Shown piece after piece: positions 1 to 10,535 of a stretch of 64,000 nt of DNA. A model generated the notes under the pieces. That model worked only from the letters and a program-made list of their open reading frames with translations. It was not told where the DNA came from and searched no databases. Positions within the stretch are counted from its first letter, which is position 1; every line of letters starts with the position of its first letter. Origin of the DNA: Petrolisthes cinctipes (taxonomy: Eukaryota; Arthropoda; Malacostraca; Decapoda; Porcellanidae); NCBI GenBank assembly GCA_033782935.1, contig JAWQEG010001429.1:902001-966000 (forward strand), given 5' to 3'. A program made the translations under genes and the position numbers.

Positions 1-41
1 CCAATCCCAAGCCTACACCCCTTCATTACCATCCCCCCGAT

Positions 42-1317
42 TTGTTTCGGATATGCGAGTCGAAACTGGAGGTTCACACCTTGTGGGGTACAAACATTGA
101 CAACGCTGGAGTGATGAACGTGGCAGTGGAGGAGACTGTACCATCTCTGCCTCACCCTGGTGTTTCTTCCTTGTATACCAACTCTTTGCCCTCGTCCAAC
201 CTTCCTGCTTTTGCCCAGAGAGATGCCTATGTCAAGCTCTCCTTCTCTGGGAACCCATCTACGGACACAAAGTTGCGTTGGTTGTTTGATGTCAACAGGG
301 CCTTCCAGCTGCAGCGTGAACTGGCTGAAGTCAAGATGGCTGCTGTTACCTCCCGGTTTGTCTACATCTCTAGGAAGCGTCAGGACATCATTGATAGAGT
401 GAAGGCTGGTGAATTTTTGTCTCTGCCTCTCATTCTTGAAGACTCACCCGACAGGCATCGTAGGTTCCCCAGCTACATCCTCACCCGTTTTCCTATTGAT
501 GTTGACCCGAAACTTGCCAAGGGATACCCTGGTGTGTACTCTGCCCGTCGTTTTTTCCAAGATGGTTCCTCCATTAGCCGTATTGTTGTTGTCTGGAGCC
601 AACCCGATCCACCTCCAAATGAGATTTCCTTTGATTTCCTCCCCGGTCTTCCACCGTGTGAGGTGAGGAAACTTCATAATGACCAGCCTTGGTGCTACAG
701 GTGCTGGGGAGTTGGGCATATCTCCCAGGACTGTTCTGCCAGGCCGAAGTGTGCATGGTGTGCCGCCGACCATGATTCCAAGACGTTTCCTGTCAGGGGT
801 GAACCATCACGTCCTGCTGCCTCCACCTCCTGAGGATACATCCCAATGGAAGTGTCCACGATGCCTTCAGCCAGGGGTTAACGTGTGGTATGGATGTACT
901 CGACGTCAGGTCCAGGCTCATGTTTCTACTATTGCTCCACCTCCACCACCGCCACCACCATCTCCCCAGTCTGCTCCTCCTACCAGCCCTGCCTCACCTC
1001 CAGACCTGGCCCTCCTCAAGTCTGTTGCTACTCTCATGGCACGATGTACGGCTCTCGAGAACCGCTTTTCTGCCCTTGAAGCCAGGATTGATGGGATAGT
1101 TGCCGCTCAGGCTGCCAATGACTCCAAACTCTCCACCTTGGTCGAGGCTCAGCAAGCCATCATCTCAACTGTCACTACCCTTACCGAAAAGATGGATACT
1201 GTTGCACCTTGCCTTGAAAAGCTTTTTGAGTCAGTCGAACCTCCTGGTCCATCTTCTTCACCAGGTTGCTCATCTGCCCCCACTCACCGGACTTCTACCT
1301 CCAAATACAGAGTTTGA
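42..1317 (+). pseudogene. Element A ORF1 (Gag-like nucleic-acid-binding protein), frameshifted
   Basis: The first part (42-833) is open for 263 codons and continues from the left edge, so its start is not visible. It has CCHC-type zinc knuckles, CYRCWGVGHISQDC followed by CAWCAADH, near residues 215-245. The reading then moves to another frame (about 785-1317) that supplies a third Cys pair (WKCPRC), a run of eight prolines and a heptad-like segment (ALENRFSALEARIDGI). Zinc knuckles plus a coiled coil suit the RNA-binding, self-associating ORF1 protein of non-LTR elements. The shift between frames near 785-800 is the visible lesion. I infer one original ORF, because both parts fit the same protein type and are adjacent. 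Confidence 0.7.
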
Positions 1318-1324
1318 TAGTGAT

Positions 1325-2455
1325 TGCCGGCTGGAGGTCATCTCCTGGAATGTATGTGGTATCACCAGTTATGCTTAGCTCACTCAACTCAAGGCCTAAG
1401 TTTTTCGTCATCATCCCAGTGTTATTTTTCTCCAGGAAGCATTTCCAGGATGGCCGCTCCCTGCTGGGCAAGCTCCGCTCCTCTCAGGTTATGTGCCATA
1501 TGTTCATCTGGTAACGAATGGTCTCCTGACTTACATACATAGCTCCTTGCCACATCGCCTTCTCCGTACCTCCACTGATCCTGACATGACCTTTCAGCTA
1601 TTTGAGGTTCTACCTGGGAATGGAGTACTACAACTATGTAATGTCTATTCTGCCCCAGCTAGACTCACTCTTGAGGCTCTTCCTCCTCCAACAGTGCGTG
1701 GTATGGTTTTTATGGGAGATTTTAATGCTCGGAATTCTGATTTGGGTGATGGTTCTGGCTCTATTAATCGTAATGGTGTTCGTCTCCTTTCATACATCCG
1801 CAAGCATCATCTGACGTGCTGGGACACTGGCGGTTCCCCTCATTGCCAGGGAGGTACTCTGGATTACATCCTCTCATCTGGCCTAGTAGTATCTCAGGTC
1901 CAGTGCTCCTCCATGCCAGACTTATTCTCTGATCACATCGCTCTTCGGTTTCATTATTCTCTACCTGCTGGGTCAAGTGCTTCAGCCACTTGTTTGCGTA
2001 TTGCTGTGCCCCCTAAATATTGCCCGACTTACATCTTATTTATGGTCCATGTATTCCCTACATTTGACATATCTTCACCTGAACAGTTGTACTCTTATCT
2101 TATATCTGCTACTCATGACTTTTATAGGCTATACATCTCCTGGCCACACCTCCAGCATCGCCATACTGCCCACTTCTGGACGCTGGATGCACGTATACAG
2201 GAGGCAAAGGAGGAGGCTGAACATGATGGCCTATTGTTTCAAGCCAACCCAACCCTTGACCTGCTCCATCGTTACCAGATGTCTAGGGATGCTTTAGTTG
2301 CCCTGCAGGAGTGTGCTCACACTGAGTCTTGGCAGCGGTTCACGGACAGCATCAACCAGCAAACAAGTGTGGCTTCTATGTGGCACCTCATCCGTCGGGT
2401 TGTTAAAAAGACAGCGGCCACTGCTCGTCATCAAACTCCCACCGACTATGCCTAA
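1325..2455 (+). pseudogene. Element A ORF2, endonuclease (APE-type) part
   Basis: This is an exonuclease-endonuclease-phosphatase-fold endonuclease, which nicks target DNA to prime reverse transcription. The frame starts with LEVISWNVCG and later shows FLQEAFPG, GDFNARN, LDYIL and SDHIALRF, the metal-binding and catalytic landmarks of APE-type endonucleases, in the expected order between about 1336 and 1960. Two in-frame stops lie just after the first motif (about 1376 and 1400), and the frame then stays open from about 1403 to a TAA at 2453-2455. RT follows in the same frame. It is a relic. Confidence 0.75.
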
Positions 2456-4034
2456 GAACTTGTCGATGCCTGGTCAGAACAATCTACGCCAGCCAGTCTA
2501 CCCATCCACATACAAGATGCACTCACTTCCCTTGCTGCTGTCCATCGGCTTCGTCTAATGTCTGCTCTGTTGCAAAATGATGACGATGATGCAGAGGAGA
2601 TAACTGGGGAGGAGTTGCGCCGTGCTCTCTCTCGGGGTAGAGCTTCTTCCCCTGGTGATGATGGTATTACTTATGCTGTGCTGCGCCTACTTCAACAAGT
2701 TCCTGGGAACCCTCTACTTCTACTGTACAATCTTTGTCTTCGTGATGGTTGTGTACCACGAGCCTGGACCAGCAGCACAATAATACCCATCCCTAAGCCT
2801 GGCACTGCGAAGTTCAAGCCTATTTCCCTTACTTCCTGTTTTTGTAAGGTTATGGAGAGAATCTTACTCAATCGTCTCATGTACAGACTGTAGGATCGCC
2901 TTTCTCCATGGCTGTTTGGTTTCCTTCCCCAGCGGAGCACACACCACTGCCTAGTCGACCTGTACTCTTGCCTTTCCAGGGACAGTGTGGTGGCCTTCAT
3001 TGACCTTCGAAGTGCCTTCGATGTTGCTAATAGACGTCATTTTGGATCAACTGGTTGACTTTGGGATAAAGGGTAATCTATTATGGTGGATTCGTGGCTA
3101 CCTGAGTAACAGGACCTCCCGTGTGTTTTTCAGTGGTGCGCTCAGTCCTTTGCACAGTTTTCATCTTGGTCCGCCTCAAGGTGGTGTTCTCAGCCCATTG
3201 TTATTTAATATTCTGATGCATCGGTTGCTCTCTTCTCTCCCTGATATTCCTGGAGCTACAATTACGTGCTATGCTGATGATATCTGTGTTCATTCTACCT
3301 CACCAAGGGATCTCCGGCAGTTTCTTGACTCCTTCTCTGTGGCCTCCTCTCACTGTGGCATTATTGTCTCACCAGATAAGAGCAGAATATATTTACCTGC
3401 CGCCTTCCTCAAGCTCAGCCAGTGTTCACCATTGGATGGACTGTCATTCCCATGTTTTCCCAGTACCGCTAACTGGGCGTGCCAGTCAATATTTGGCCAT
3501 TTGTTCCTGCCAGACGTCAAGATCATCCCATTGTCCAGGACTTGTTGGGTTGTCTCCAGCGCCGACTTACACCACTTCAATGGCTCACTAACTACTCCTC
3601 GGGCATCACCATCCCAGTAGCCAGAACCATCTATATTGCTTTTATCCGTTCAGTTGTTGATTAACTCTCCCCTGCTCTGATTCAACTTCCCAGGGCTACT
3701 CTTGAAACTTTAGAAACATTTCAGAATAGAGCAATGAGAATAATTCTCGGTTATCCAATGTCGACCAGGATAGTGAACATGCAGCGTGAGTTGCGTCTTC
3801 CCCCATTGGTGGAGAGAATTCATTCTAGTGTTACTTGCTTCACTGTCAAGTGCCTCCATTTCCCACATCTTTCACCCCATTACTCTCAGTTAGTCAGGGC
3901 TTCTCTTAGACCAAACTCCCCTGTCCCTCCCATACTGCCTGCTGGACGTACTCTTATAAGGTCTGTTTCCTCTATGCTCTGTAGTCTTATTATAGATATA
4001 ATGGTTGCAGATGTCCCCCCAGGGCCCCCTCCGT

Positions 4035-4038
<4 letters not shown>
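2456..4038 (+). pseudogene. Element A ORF2, reverse transcriptase part
   Basis: RT motifs appear in order: SPGDDGITYAVLRLL and WTSSTIIPIPKPG (fingers, about 2650-2800), FIDLRSAFD (motif A with the catalytic Asp, about 2998), GPPQGGVLSPLLFN (motif B, about 3170) and CYADDICVHS (motif C, about 3268). A stop at 2891-2893 and frameshifts near 3025 and 3475 split it into three frames. The thumb-like segment continues through RTIYIAFIRS and QNRAMRIILGYP to the SINE insertion at 4039. It is non-functional, but all catalytic motifs are recognisable. Confidence 0.8.
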
Positions 4039-4070
<32 letters not shown>

Positions 4071-4388
4071 CCGACACTGGACATAGGCTTCATCAAGCCC
4101 GTTACCGTGGCCCAGGTCAACTGCTGCTCACACACACACGTCACGACTTCCGAACTGGTACCCAGTCACAGAGGGAGGGAATTGAGGGTTATTCCCAAAT
4201 ACTGCAGCTGTTTTGGTACCAGCGAGGGTGTTTTACGACGTTCGGTGGCCTTATATATATATATATATAGTTAGTGCCTGACACTCAAATCGGAAGAGTA
4301 AATATTCTCAGGCCCTCACCTGAGAGGATCGATCTCCCGACCTCTAGCTTATGAGTCCAGAACACTAACCACTCGGCCACCTCCCCTA
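4039..4388 (-). mobile_element. tRNA-derived SINE inserted in element A
   Basis: Read on the - strand, the right end (about 4310-4388) looks like a tRNA. It has TGGCCGAGTGG as the polymerase III A box, GGACTCATAAGC at the anticodon position, and GGTCGGGAGATCGATCCT as a degenerate B box. A body of about 250 bp follows, with a short (TA)n, and ends in a run of about 27 A's (T's at 4039-4065 on +). tRNA head, unrelated body and A tail is standard SINE structure. The insertion separates the element A RT thumb from its RNase H. I could not identify a convincing target site duplication. Family unknown. Confidence 0.7.
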
Positions 4389-5350
4389 CCAACACCTGAT
4401 GTGAGCTTCACACCTACTTCCAAGTCGGTACTGCCTTCTCTACAGCGGCAGTTGGCTCTGGAACACATAGAAACAGTGACATCCTCCATCACAGATCCAT
4501 ACTGCCTCTACACTGATGGCTCATTGCAGGTGGATGGTACAGCAGGTTGTGCCGTTTTCTCACCTGGCATGGAGTTACCTCCAGGGGGCTGGGTTGGCCG
4601 TCGTCTCTGTAACCATTCTAGCTCAACATTGTGTGAACTGAATGCCATTCTGGATGCTGTTAGTGTCGTTTGTCAACGTGGAGTGAATGCTGCCATTTTT
4701 TGTGACTCCAAACCTGCCCTTCATTCCCTCTCTAGTGTTCAGCCCACACACTCTACTGTTATTCAGCAGATTTTATCGTTTTTGGCCTTATTGCATCATC
4801 GTAACTTGACTCAAATTTTTATGGGTGCCATCCCATGTAGGTTTACGTCACAATGGTACAGTTGACAGACTCGCAAAGAAAGCCTGCCATATGCCTCCTC
4901 GTGGGGTTGGACGTCTTCTCTCCCTGACATAATACCTTTCTAGAGTCCTCTACGCCGCTCTCCTCTCTGTACGGCGACGCAGGAATGCAGAGAGGCCCTT
5001 CAGCATCTCCATCACCCATTACGAGTCTGTCTGCCGTCACAAATATTCCTACCGTCGTCAAGGCCTCATGGTTCGGAGGCACAATGTAGTCTCAGCTAGT
5101 TTGAGGCTTGGCTACAGGCCACCGTGGCAGGTTGCTGGGATGCAGGGTGAGCCTCCCTTCACTGAGTGTCGCTTGTGTCGAGCGCTTCGTGCTAACACTA
5201 TAGAGCACTATTGCCTGGCCTGCCCCACTGTCCGACACTTGCCGCCCCGGGGCCTGCCACTTGATGTGGTTTGTCGACACCTGCTGAACCACCAGGTTTT
5301 AGAGGAACTTCTGGTATGCCACCCTCGTTTTGGTGGATTTAAGTTGGTCA
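4389..5350 (+). pseudogene. Element A ORF2, RNase H and C-terminal zinc motif
   Basis: After the SINE the reading resumes with an RNase H domain (4401-4865): YCLYTDGSLQVDG (first Asp), the ELNAILDAV helix with the Glu, and FCDSKPALHSL (third Asp). The expected C-terminal His/Asp part is lost by a frameshift near 4840. A downstream frame (5068-5340) gives CRLCRALRANTIEHYCLACP, a Cys/His segment often found after RNase H in I-group elements. The domain would remove RNA from the RNA:DNA hybrid. It is inactive in this copy. Confidence 0.75.
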
Positions 5351-5513
5351 TATGTAAATATTCGTCAGAATTCTCATGTTTCATTATGTTATGTTTTCGT
5401 GATGTGTGTGTGTGTGTGTGTGTAGTCATTGGATTTTCATGGGTCCCACCTACCCTTATGTTTTGTTGTCTGTCTTTTGATTGATGCCACGGCACAATAA
5501 AAAAAATAAAAAA
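5351..5513 (+). other. Element A 3' UTR, polyadenylation signal and A-rich tail
   Basis: After the coding end there is a short (TG)n at 5403-5423, then AATAAA at 5496-5501 inside an A-rich tail ending at 5513. The unrelated gag fragment begins immediately afterwards, so this is taken as the 3' terminus of the element. Confidence 0.65.
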
Positions 5514-5517
5514 CCTT

Positions 5518-5757
5518 ATGCAGATGTTGTTAAGTATTACAATATATTGTTCAGGGCTTTCACCAACTTCCGGCTTAGCATCTCTAAATTTGACCTTATA
5601 ACTGTCCTCACTCAAGTTAAATCTCTTCAACACTGCATTTTTAACCTGATCGTAGTCCAAGGCTGATGTATCTGAAGGCCTTGAGTACACACTGAGAGCT
5701 GTACCCGTCAACAGAGTACTTAGTGCAGTTGCCCAAGTCCCTTTTGACTGGAGTTTC
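5518..5757 (-). pseudogene. Ty3/gypsy-type gag fragment
   Basis: On the - strand an open stretch of about 80 codons reads WATALSTLLTGTALSVYSRP, then DYDQVKNAVLKRFNLSEDSY, then KFRDAKPEVGESPEQYIV. This matches the conserved capsid-region pattern of Ty3/gypsy gag proteins (LLTGKAL, LLKRFNLT, F-x-x-x-KPE-x-GE). It is cut off on one side by the element A tail and on the other by the repeated block starting near 5750. No LTR or pol is attached. It differs from the gag of the 11-20 kb element. Confidence 0.7.
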
Positions 5758-6164
5758 GTTGGCCGGATTGCAATATTAATGCCGAGCATTGTCTCGGGCC
5801 AGACGATAGGCCATCATGGGCTGTATCTGGTCTGCAGGCAGAGGTTGGCCACCCATTGCAGGCCGGATTCCATTATTTATTCGGAGTATGTTCACGGGTC
5901 ACACAATATGCCGGATGTTACCCGCTCCTACTTTAAATATAGCCTGATGGACATCTTATTTATGACTCATATGTTACTTACTATTTACCTTTCTTTGCTG
6001 GACCAGTTATACTCTGATCTTTTCTTTGCCAGTCATGTCGTTTACAAGTTATTTGTCTCCCAGACACACCTCCAACTTTGTTGTACCGCCCATTCATAGA
6101 TGCTTTACACAAGAGAGTTTTATACAGAGTATTTGACAGTAACGTTACTGTCTTGTCTTGTCTC

Positions 6165-6166
<2 letters not shown>
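5750..6166 (+). repeat. Direct repeat block (copy 1), with element A fragment
   Basis: This block is closely matched, in the same orientation, by 23851-24269. Its first half is GC-rich and partly self-complementary (GGCCGG, GGCCACCC-type words) and resembles termini of hAT-like non-autonomous DNA transposons, which I regard as only suggestive. Its second half (about 5930-6110) is a decayed ORF2 fragment of element A: ILFMTHMLLTIYLSLLDQLY aligns with the segment at about 2035-2100. A long GA microsatellite follows directly. Confidence 0.6.

Positions 6167-6232
<66 letters not shown>
6167..6232 (+). repeat. (GA)n microsatellite
   Basis: Uninterrupted GA dinucleotides, 33 units. It lies exactly between the direct repeat block and the outer end of the long inverted repeat. 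Confidence 0.95.
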
Positions 6233-6234
<2 letters not shown>

Positions 6235-6265
6235 CTGTATGAAGGTAAAAAAAAATTTGTGGTTA

Positions 6266-6291
6266 GTGTGTGTGTGTGTGTGTGTGTGTGT
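6266..6291 (+). repeat. (TG)n microsatellite
   Basis: GT dinucleotides near the outer edge of the left arm. The right arm carries the matching (CA)n at 22981-23010. Confidence 0.9.
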
Positions 6292-6529
6292 ACCAATCTG
6301 AAATGCTTGTGATCCTCCTTAGTAACAGAAAAGTTGTTTGGTAATTTTTAAACAAATATGGATCAATTGTCAGATTTAAAATAAAGTATACTACATTGAT
6401 TTGCAAGAAATAAGAACACAATAATTTACAAAAGAATAAATTACTCGCCGTACACTGGAGTTCATTATGTAATAGGTTTTATCTCTTTCTCCACTGTCTC
6501 TACGGATGCCACCATGACACTATCTCAAT

Positions 6530-6866
6530 GCCACACACATATTAACACACATACATTATCACAAGGCCACACACACATTAACACACATACATTATTACAA
6601 GGCCACACACACCTCAACACACATACATTATTACAAGGCCACACACACCTCAACACACATACACTATCACAAGCCCACACACACACACACTGTCTCAAGG
6701 CCACACACACATTAACACACACACACTATCACAAGGCCACACACACATTAACAAACACACTAGTACAAGGCCACACACACATTAACACACATACACTATT
6801 ACAAGGCTACACACACATTAACACACACATTATTACAAGGCCACACACACAATAACACACATACTG
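6530..6866 (+). repeat. Minisatellite, about 36-bp unit
   Basis: About nine imperfect units of the form CACACACATTAACACACATA plus CATTATTACAAGGC. The same array occurs reversed in the right arm (22438-22756) and in direct orientation at about 29055-29240. The apparent protein (repeated HTHINTHTL) is a by-product of the repeat and not a gene. Confidence 0.85.
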
Positions 6867-7027
6867 TATATAAAACCAATATTTTTCATGTATGTTTATT
6901 TTTTCTTGTAACACTACATGAATATATTTTATTTGTATATGTGACATGTATTTTGTCTAACATTAACAATATATATAATAGATATTTTGGTACATCCTGT
7001 GATAAGTCTTGCAGACAGTCGTATATA
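6867..7027 (+). other. Spacer of the repeat arm, no gene seen
   Basis: AT-rich sequence (TATATAAAACC, then TGTATGTTTATTTT) ending in TACATCCTGTGATAAGT. It is repeated in the right arm and at 29226-29350 and 29985-30010, so it belongs to the composite repeat. Confidence 0.5.
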
Positions 7028-7312
7028 CTATGCGGTGGAGGGTAGGGTGTGTGAGGGGAAAGAGAGATGAAAGATGGAGGGTTGGGAGGGAACGATGAGG
7101 TAAGGGTTAGAAGAAGGAAGAGTAGGAAAGGGAGGAAATTGTAGGAAGGGATAGGAGAAAAAGGTTAATGGGAAGGAAGTGAGGATTGGGGATGGTAAAG
7201 GAGAGGAATAGAGAGAGATATGAAGCTGTAAAGGAAGGAAAGGGAGAAGAGGGGTAGGGGAGGGAAGGGAAGGGTAGGTAGGGTATAAAGAGGGGAAGGA
7301 GAGGAACAAATA
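7028..7312 (+). repeat. Polypurine (GGGAAGG-rich) tract
   Basis: Almost pure purine for about 280 bp with irregular GGAAGG/GGGTAGG words. The counterpart is polypyrimidine at 22003-22290 in the right arm, with a third copy at 30035-30890. Long proline/serine ORFs on the other strand are compositional artefacts. Such tracts can adopt triplex (H-DNA) structures; this is an inference from composition. Confidence 0.8.
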
Positions 7313-7337
7313 GGAGAATGTAAAGGCATTAATTATT

Positions 7338-7642
7338 TTATATTTGTCATCTTGGTTAGTGGGAAGGGTAACACATTGAGGAATATTGTGTCAGATATTA
7401 ATTTTATGTTTGTCATCTTGGTTAGTGGGAATGGTAACACATTGAGGAATATTGTGTCAGGCATTAATCTTATGTTTGTCATCTTGGTTAGTGGGAAGGG
7501 TAACACATAGAGGAATATTGTGCCAGACATTAATTTTATGTTTGTCATCTTGGTTAGTGGGAAGGGTAACACATTGAGGAATATTGTGCCAGGCAGTAAT
7601 TTTATGTTTGTCATCTTGGTTAGTGGGAAGGGTAACACATAG
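7338..7642 (+). repeat. 66-bp tandem repeat, about five units
   Basis: TGTCATCTTGGTTAGTGGGA recurs at 7345, 7411, 7477, 7543 and 7609, an exact 66-bp spacing. Because 66 is a multiple of three, the reverse strand stays open and yields a repeated 22-residue pseudo-peptide. The right arm keeps only about two units (21888-21992). Confidence 0.9.
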
Positions 7643-7919
7643 AAGATGTTACAACTAGAGTTACAACAGTCACTTATCGTTCATCATTGTTTGTCTCTCA
7701 TACAACCTCTTTTCTCTGCCTAATATGTTACCAAGTCCTTGTATTTACTCATACATTACACATATAGTATATTGGTTTTCCTGGTGTGTTTTGTGTTGTC
7801 CATGTTGCTGTTCCATCATTAATATTGTGTCACCCTCCTGTCCTCTACAACACATACATGACTACTTTGTAAACTGTGGACAACAAAGGTTAGTATACAC
7901 ACAACCACTATGTTGTTAA

Positions 7920-7924
<5 letters not shown>
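7643..7924 (+). other. Unique part of repeat arm, no gene supported
   Basis: About 280 bp of AT-rich sequence. A 64-codon open stretch (7725-7919) is mirrored in the right arm (21606-21800, - strand) with a similar product. I read this as shared repeat sequence, since nothing resembles a known protein and the substitutions are not biased toward silent sites by eye. Confidence 0.5.

Positions 7925-7982
<58 letters not shown>
7925..7982 (+). repeat. (GA)n microsatellite
   Basis: 29 GA units in the left arm. The counterpart is (TC)n at 21522-21595. Confidence 0.95.
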
Positions 7983-7984
<2 letters not shown>

Positions 7985-8254
7985 ACAATGACACTTACCC
8001 TAGAACAATATTTTTAGGTTTCAGAGCGCGAACATCATAATTACACTGTTAACATTCGATGGAAAAAAGTAGATGAAAGGAAATTGGAGTTTGTTTTTCT
8101 ATGACATACCGGTATACTAGATGATTATATGATATATTAATCTCAGAGTACAGAAATAAATTACACTATATCATCAGGTCAGCCAATTATCACAGAAAGA
8201 AGAAGGAAATCTGCCAGTAACAAAGACACACACACACATACACATCACAATCAT

Positions 8255-10385
8255 ATACTGCCTTTTCTGCCATCCACCCCGAGCACTCATCCGACCTTCC
8301 CTGATCGACCAAATCATCACATCAGACCGTCTTAAGATCCAGTTTCCTTCTTCCAAGCTAGTTATCTGTGGTGACTTTAATGAATTAGATACTAGCAACC
8401 TCCAGTTACAGCTTTCATTAAAGTAAGTTGTAGACATTCCAACCAGTGGCAATGTGGTAATTATTTCCCACAGAGCAGCGTTAACGACATAATATCAGCA
8501 ATTATCGTTGTTATTTAACATTTATATTGCTAGTAGTTCCAGCCATCTAAAAAGATTCTCGAATTTAATTACATAATTATGTTAACAAAATTTCGAGCCA
8601 TCTAAATAGATACTCGTACATAATTAAAGAAACTATCGCATAACATCACAAATCCAAAAAATCAGTCGAATATCTCGATAATATATTTCTGGGTTGTGAA
8701 GCAATAGATCATAAATTACCAGGTTTAGTCCAGAAGCCGGAAAGTTAGTACTTACGGAGGCAGTGAAGAGAACACACCATACAGAGTGGATTATACAGGC
8801 GGGGAGAAGTGTTAGAGGGAATTCTCACATACGTGCAATACAAAAAGTCGTCTGGATATCTAGCTGCAACTCCAATACAACTTAATTTAACTAAGCAATG
8901 TATGGTTCACTTCTCATGATAAGTATGCGATTATATACCAGCTGGCCAGTTAGGTAGGATAAGGATCGATTTAGAGATAACGTTACGACACAGGAACAAG
9001 AAAAACTATAAAGGAAGTTTCATTGCCATTCGTAACGTAAATTTACAACATATGATATATTGTTTTTTTTTGTACTTCTTTTATACCTCGGGACTGTAGG
9101 CTGTCAGTAGCTCGTGACTCTTGGTGATGTTGGTACCGTAGCTTCTCTTCTGCCCCACTCGATGACAACACCTTATTTATACACGTCAATATCACTATCA
9201 CTACATATGATTATAAATAATTCTACAATGAGCGACATACTAAAATAATTAAGATTCATTTGTTTAGTGAAGGAGTTAACTTCGAACTCGTAAGTAGATA
9301 TACGAAAGCCCGTAAATAGTTTTGTGTGAAAGTTATTGTTAATCGAGGTCGGCTAGGGCGGTCGTAACAAGTAAATTTCATAACAGGCAACATTACCTTA
9401 GACCTAGTGTTAACTGACATTTTGGTAACCAGCTTTACACTGCACCCCCCCCCCCCCCAACCCTTCCCACCCCTGGGACGCAGCACACATTGTTCTGTTC
9501 TGTGGTCACCTGCACCCACCACTATACTCCACCAAGCCCCTGTCATTATGACCACACCTGACTCAGCCTTAAGGTCAGTGGATCACCTAGTACCCCTGGA
9601 CTGAAGTCATCACTGAGACAGACTTATACACCAAGTGGAATAATTTTGTTATCACCTCGACTCTACACAAACATAAACAGGTTCAAACGGCTCAGAAATA
9701 AAGTAATCAGAGAAATTATCAAGGCAAAGAAAAACCACTACCCAAGTAAAAATTTACAGTTTAAAACAAACAAATAATTTTCAATTGTTTTCCAAAATTA
9801 AACAACTGTGTGGACTATCAAATAATTTTCCCACCATCCCCTGTGTCTCCCATTTCTCTCACTCTGAATCCAGTGACAAAATGAACAATCACTTCTTAAT
9901 CATCTGTCAGACCTTCCCTTCGCTTGACTACACGAAGCTCCCCAAATATTTTTAAGTCCCACGAAAACTACTTAACCTCAGATATAGATGATCAACCACT
10001 TCAATATTTACAAAGAATTTATATCTGAACTCGCCAAACCCCTCTGCTCGATTATCAATCTACAACAAAGCAAATGTCCTTCAGACTGAAATATTTACTA
10101 TGTTAACCCTATACCCAAACCTCCCTCACCTAAGTCCGTCACTGAGCCTAGACCAGTTGCCATCACTACCATCCTTACTCTCAAATGTGGAGACTTTGTT
10201 TTTGAGTGACTCTATGCACAAATGAAACACCTGACAGACTCTGCAGTTTGGCATTGTAAAAACATCCTCCACAACACACTGTTTAATTAGCTTTCTTGTT
10301 TATAATTACGAAAACTTAGAGAAGGAGAAGACATCTGTGGCAATGAGCTTCATTGACTTCAGAAATGCATTCGGTTTTGTGAATC
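8255..10385 (+). pseudogene. Family B (CR1/L2-like) non-LTR relic split by a solo LTR
   Basis: The segment 8255-8452 reads like the endonuclease middle: HPPRALIRPSLIDQII and LVICGDFNELD, parallel to HPTRAPTHALLVDHII and MVICGDFKQL in the copy at 32.5 kb. After the solo LTR the reading resumes at 9391 with TLDLVLTDILVTS and PPQPFPPLGRSTHCSVL, the endonuclease C-terminus. Then 9690-10385 holds RT pieces, including RPVAITTI and SVAMSFIDFRNAF (motif A). Stops and frameshifts are frequent. The endonuclease half lies in the inverted-repeat arm and the RT part lies in its loop. Confidence 0.7.
8453..9385 (+). mobile_element. Solo LTR with 5-bp target duplication
   Basis: A 933-bp segment starts TGTGGTAATT and ends TTTCATAACA, so it has TG...CA ends. 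It is flanked on both sides by GGCAA (8448-8452 and 9386-9390). Removing it and one GGCAA restores a continuous reading frame of the family B endonuclease. It has no coding capacity. These are the marks of a solo LTR left by recombination between two LTRs. The parent family is not otherwise in the window. A reversed copy is present in the right arm (10893-11078 plus 20136-20944). Confidence 0.8.
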
Positions 10386-10402
10386 ATATCAGTGTGTGTG
10401 TG

Positions 10403-10447
<45 letters not shown>

Positions 10448-10535
10448 ACTTTGCTCAGCCACTCATTGTATATTTGCAAACTTTCTTCATCCCTTTGATG
10501 TCCCATTTCTTTTTCGCTTGCTTCTTATACAATAT
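9760..10535 (+). other. Loop of the long inverted repeat
   Basis: 776 bp between the two arms. It contains degenerate RT of family B (to about 10385), then (TG)n at 10391-10418 running into a T run to 10439, then about 95 bp of AT-rich sequence. Confidence 0.7.
10391..10439 (+). repeat. (TG)n followed by T run
   Basis: GT dinucleotides followed by about 21 T's, inside the inverted-repeat loop. Confidence 0.9.

Larger units (their letters stand above)
1..5513 (+). mobile_element. Element A: decayed non-LTR retrotransposon with RNase H, 5' end outside window
   Basis: One element runs on the + strand from before the left edge to a short A-rich tail. The order is ORF1 (zinc knuckles, proline run, coiled coil), ORF2 endonuclease, reverse transcriptase, RNase H and a C-terminal Cys/His segment. 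The AATAAA at 5496-5501 and the A-rich tail to 5513 mark its 3' end. An RNase H domain in ORF2 is typical of the I-group of non-LTR elements (I, R1, LOA, Nimb and relatives); I cannot place the clade more finely. Several frameshifts and stops plus a SINE insertion make it inactive. Related fragments occur at about 5930-6110, 23298-23430 and 24035-24215. Confidence 0.85.
6233..9759 (+). repeat. Long inverted repeat, left arm
   Basis: Reverse-complement matches run from TACTGTATGAAGGTAAAA at 6233 to the stretch ending near 9759. They pair with the right arm at 20136-23048 and 10536-11078. A stretch of about 130 bp that I aligned by eye (8722-8850 against 20570-20700) differs at about five positions, so the arms are a few percent diverged. 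Internal minisatellites differ in copy number between arms. The right arm is split by an LTR retrotransposon. The loop is 9760-10535. Confidence 0.85.

Noticed and set aside
4310..4388. Functional tRNA gene on -
   Set aside because: The A and B boxes are tRNA-like, but the stems are degenerate and the segment continues into a SINE body with an A tail.
5208..5517. C-terminal extension of the - strand gag frame
   Set aside because: That part is the reverse strand of the element A 3' UTR and C-terminal zinc region.
5770..5920. Definite hAT transposon end
   Set aside because: GGCC-rich words are suggestive only; no transposase, paired terminal repeat or 8-bp duplication could be shown.
7333..7638. 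101-codon open frame on - with a repeated peptide (LPFPLTKMTNIK)
   Set aside because: Produced by the 66-bp tandem repeat, whose period is divisible by three; the other arm has a different unit number.
7338..7642. Possible CRISPR-like array
   Set aside because: Units are contiguous 66-bp tandem copies without unique spacers, in eukaryotic DNA.
7725..7919. Small conserved protein (64 codons) mirrored at 21606-21800
   Set aside because: Both lie in the inverted-repeat arms, so similarity reflects duplication; no known domain and no independent support.
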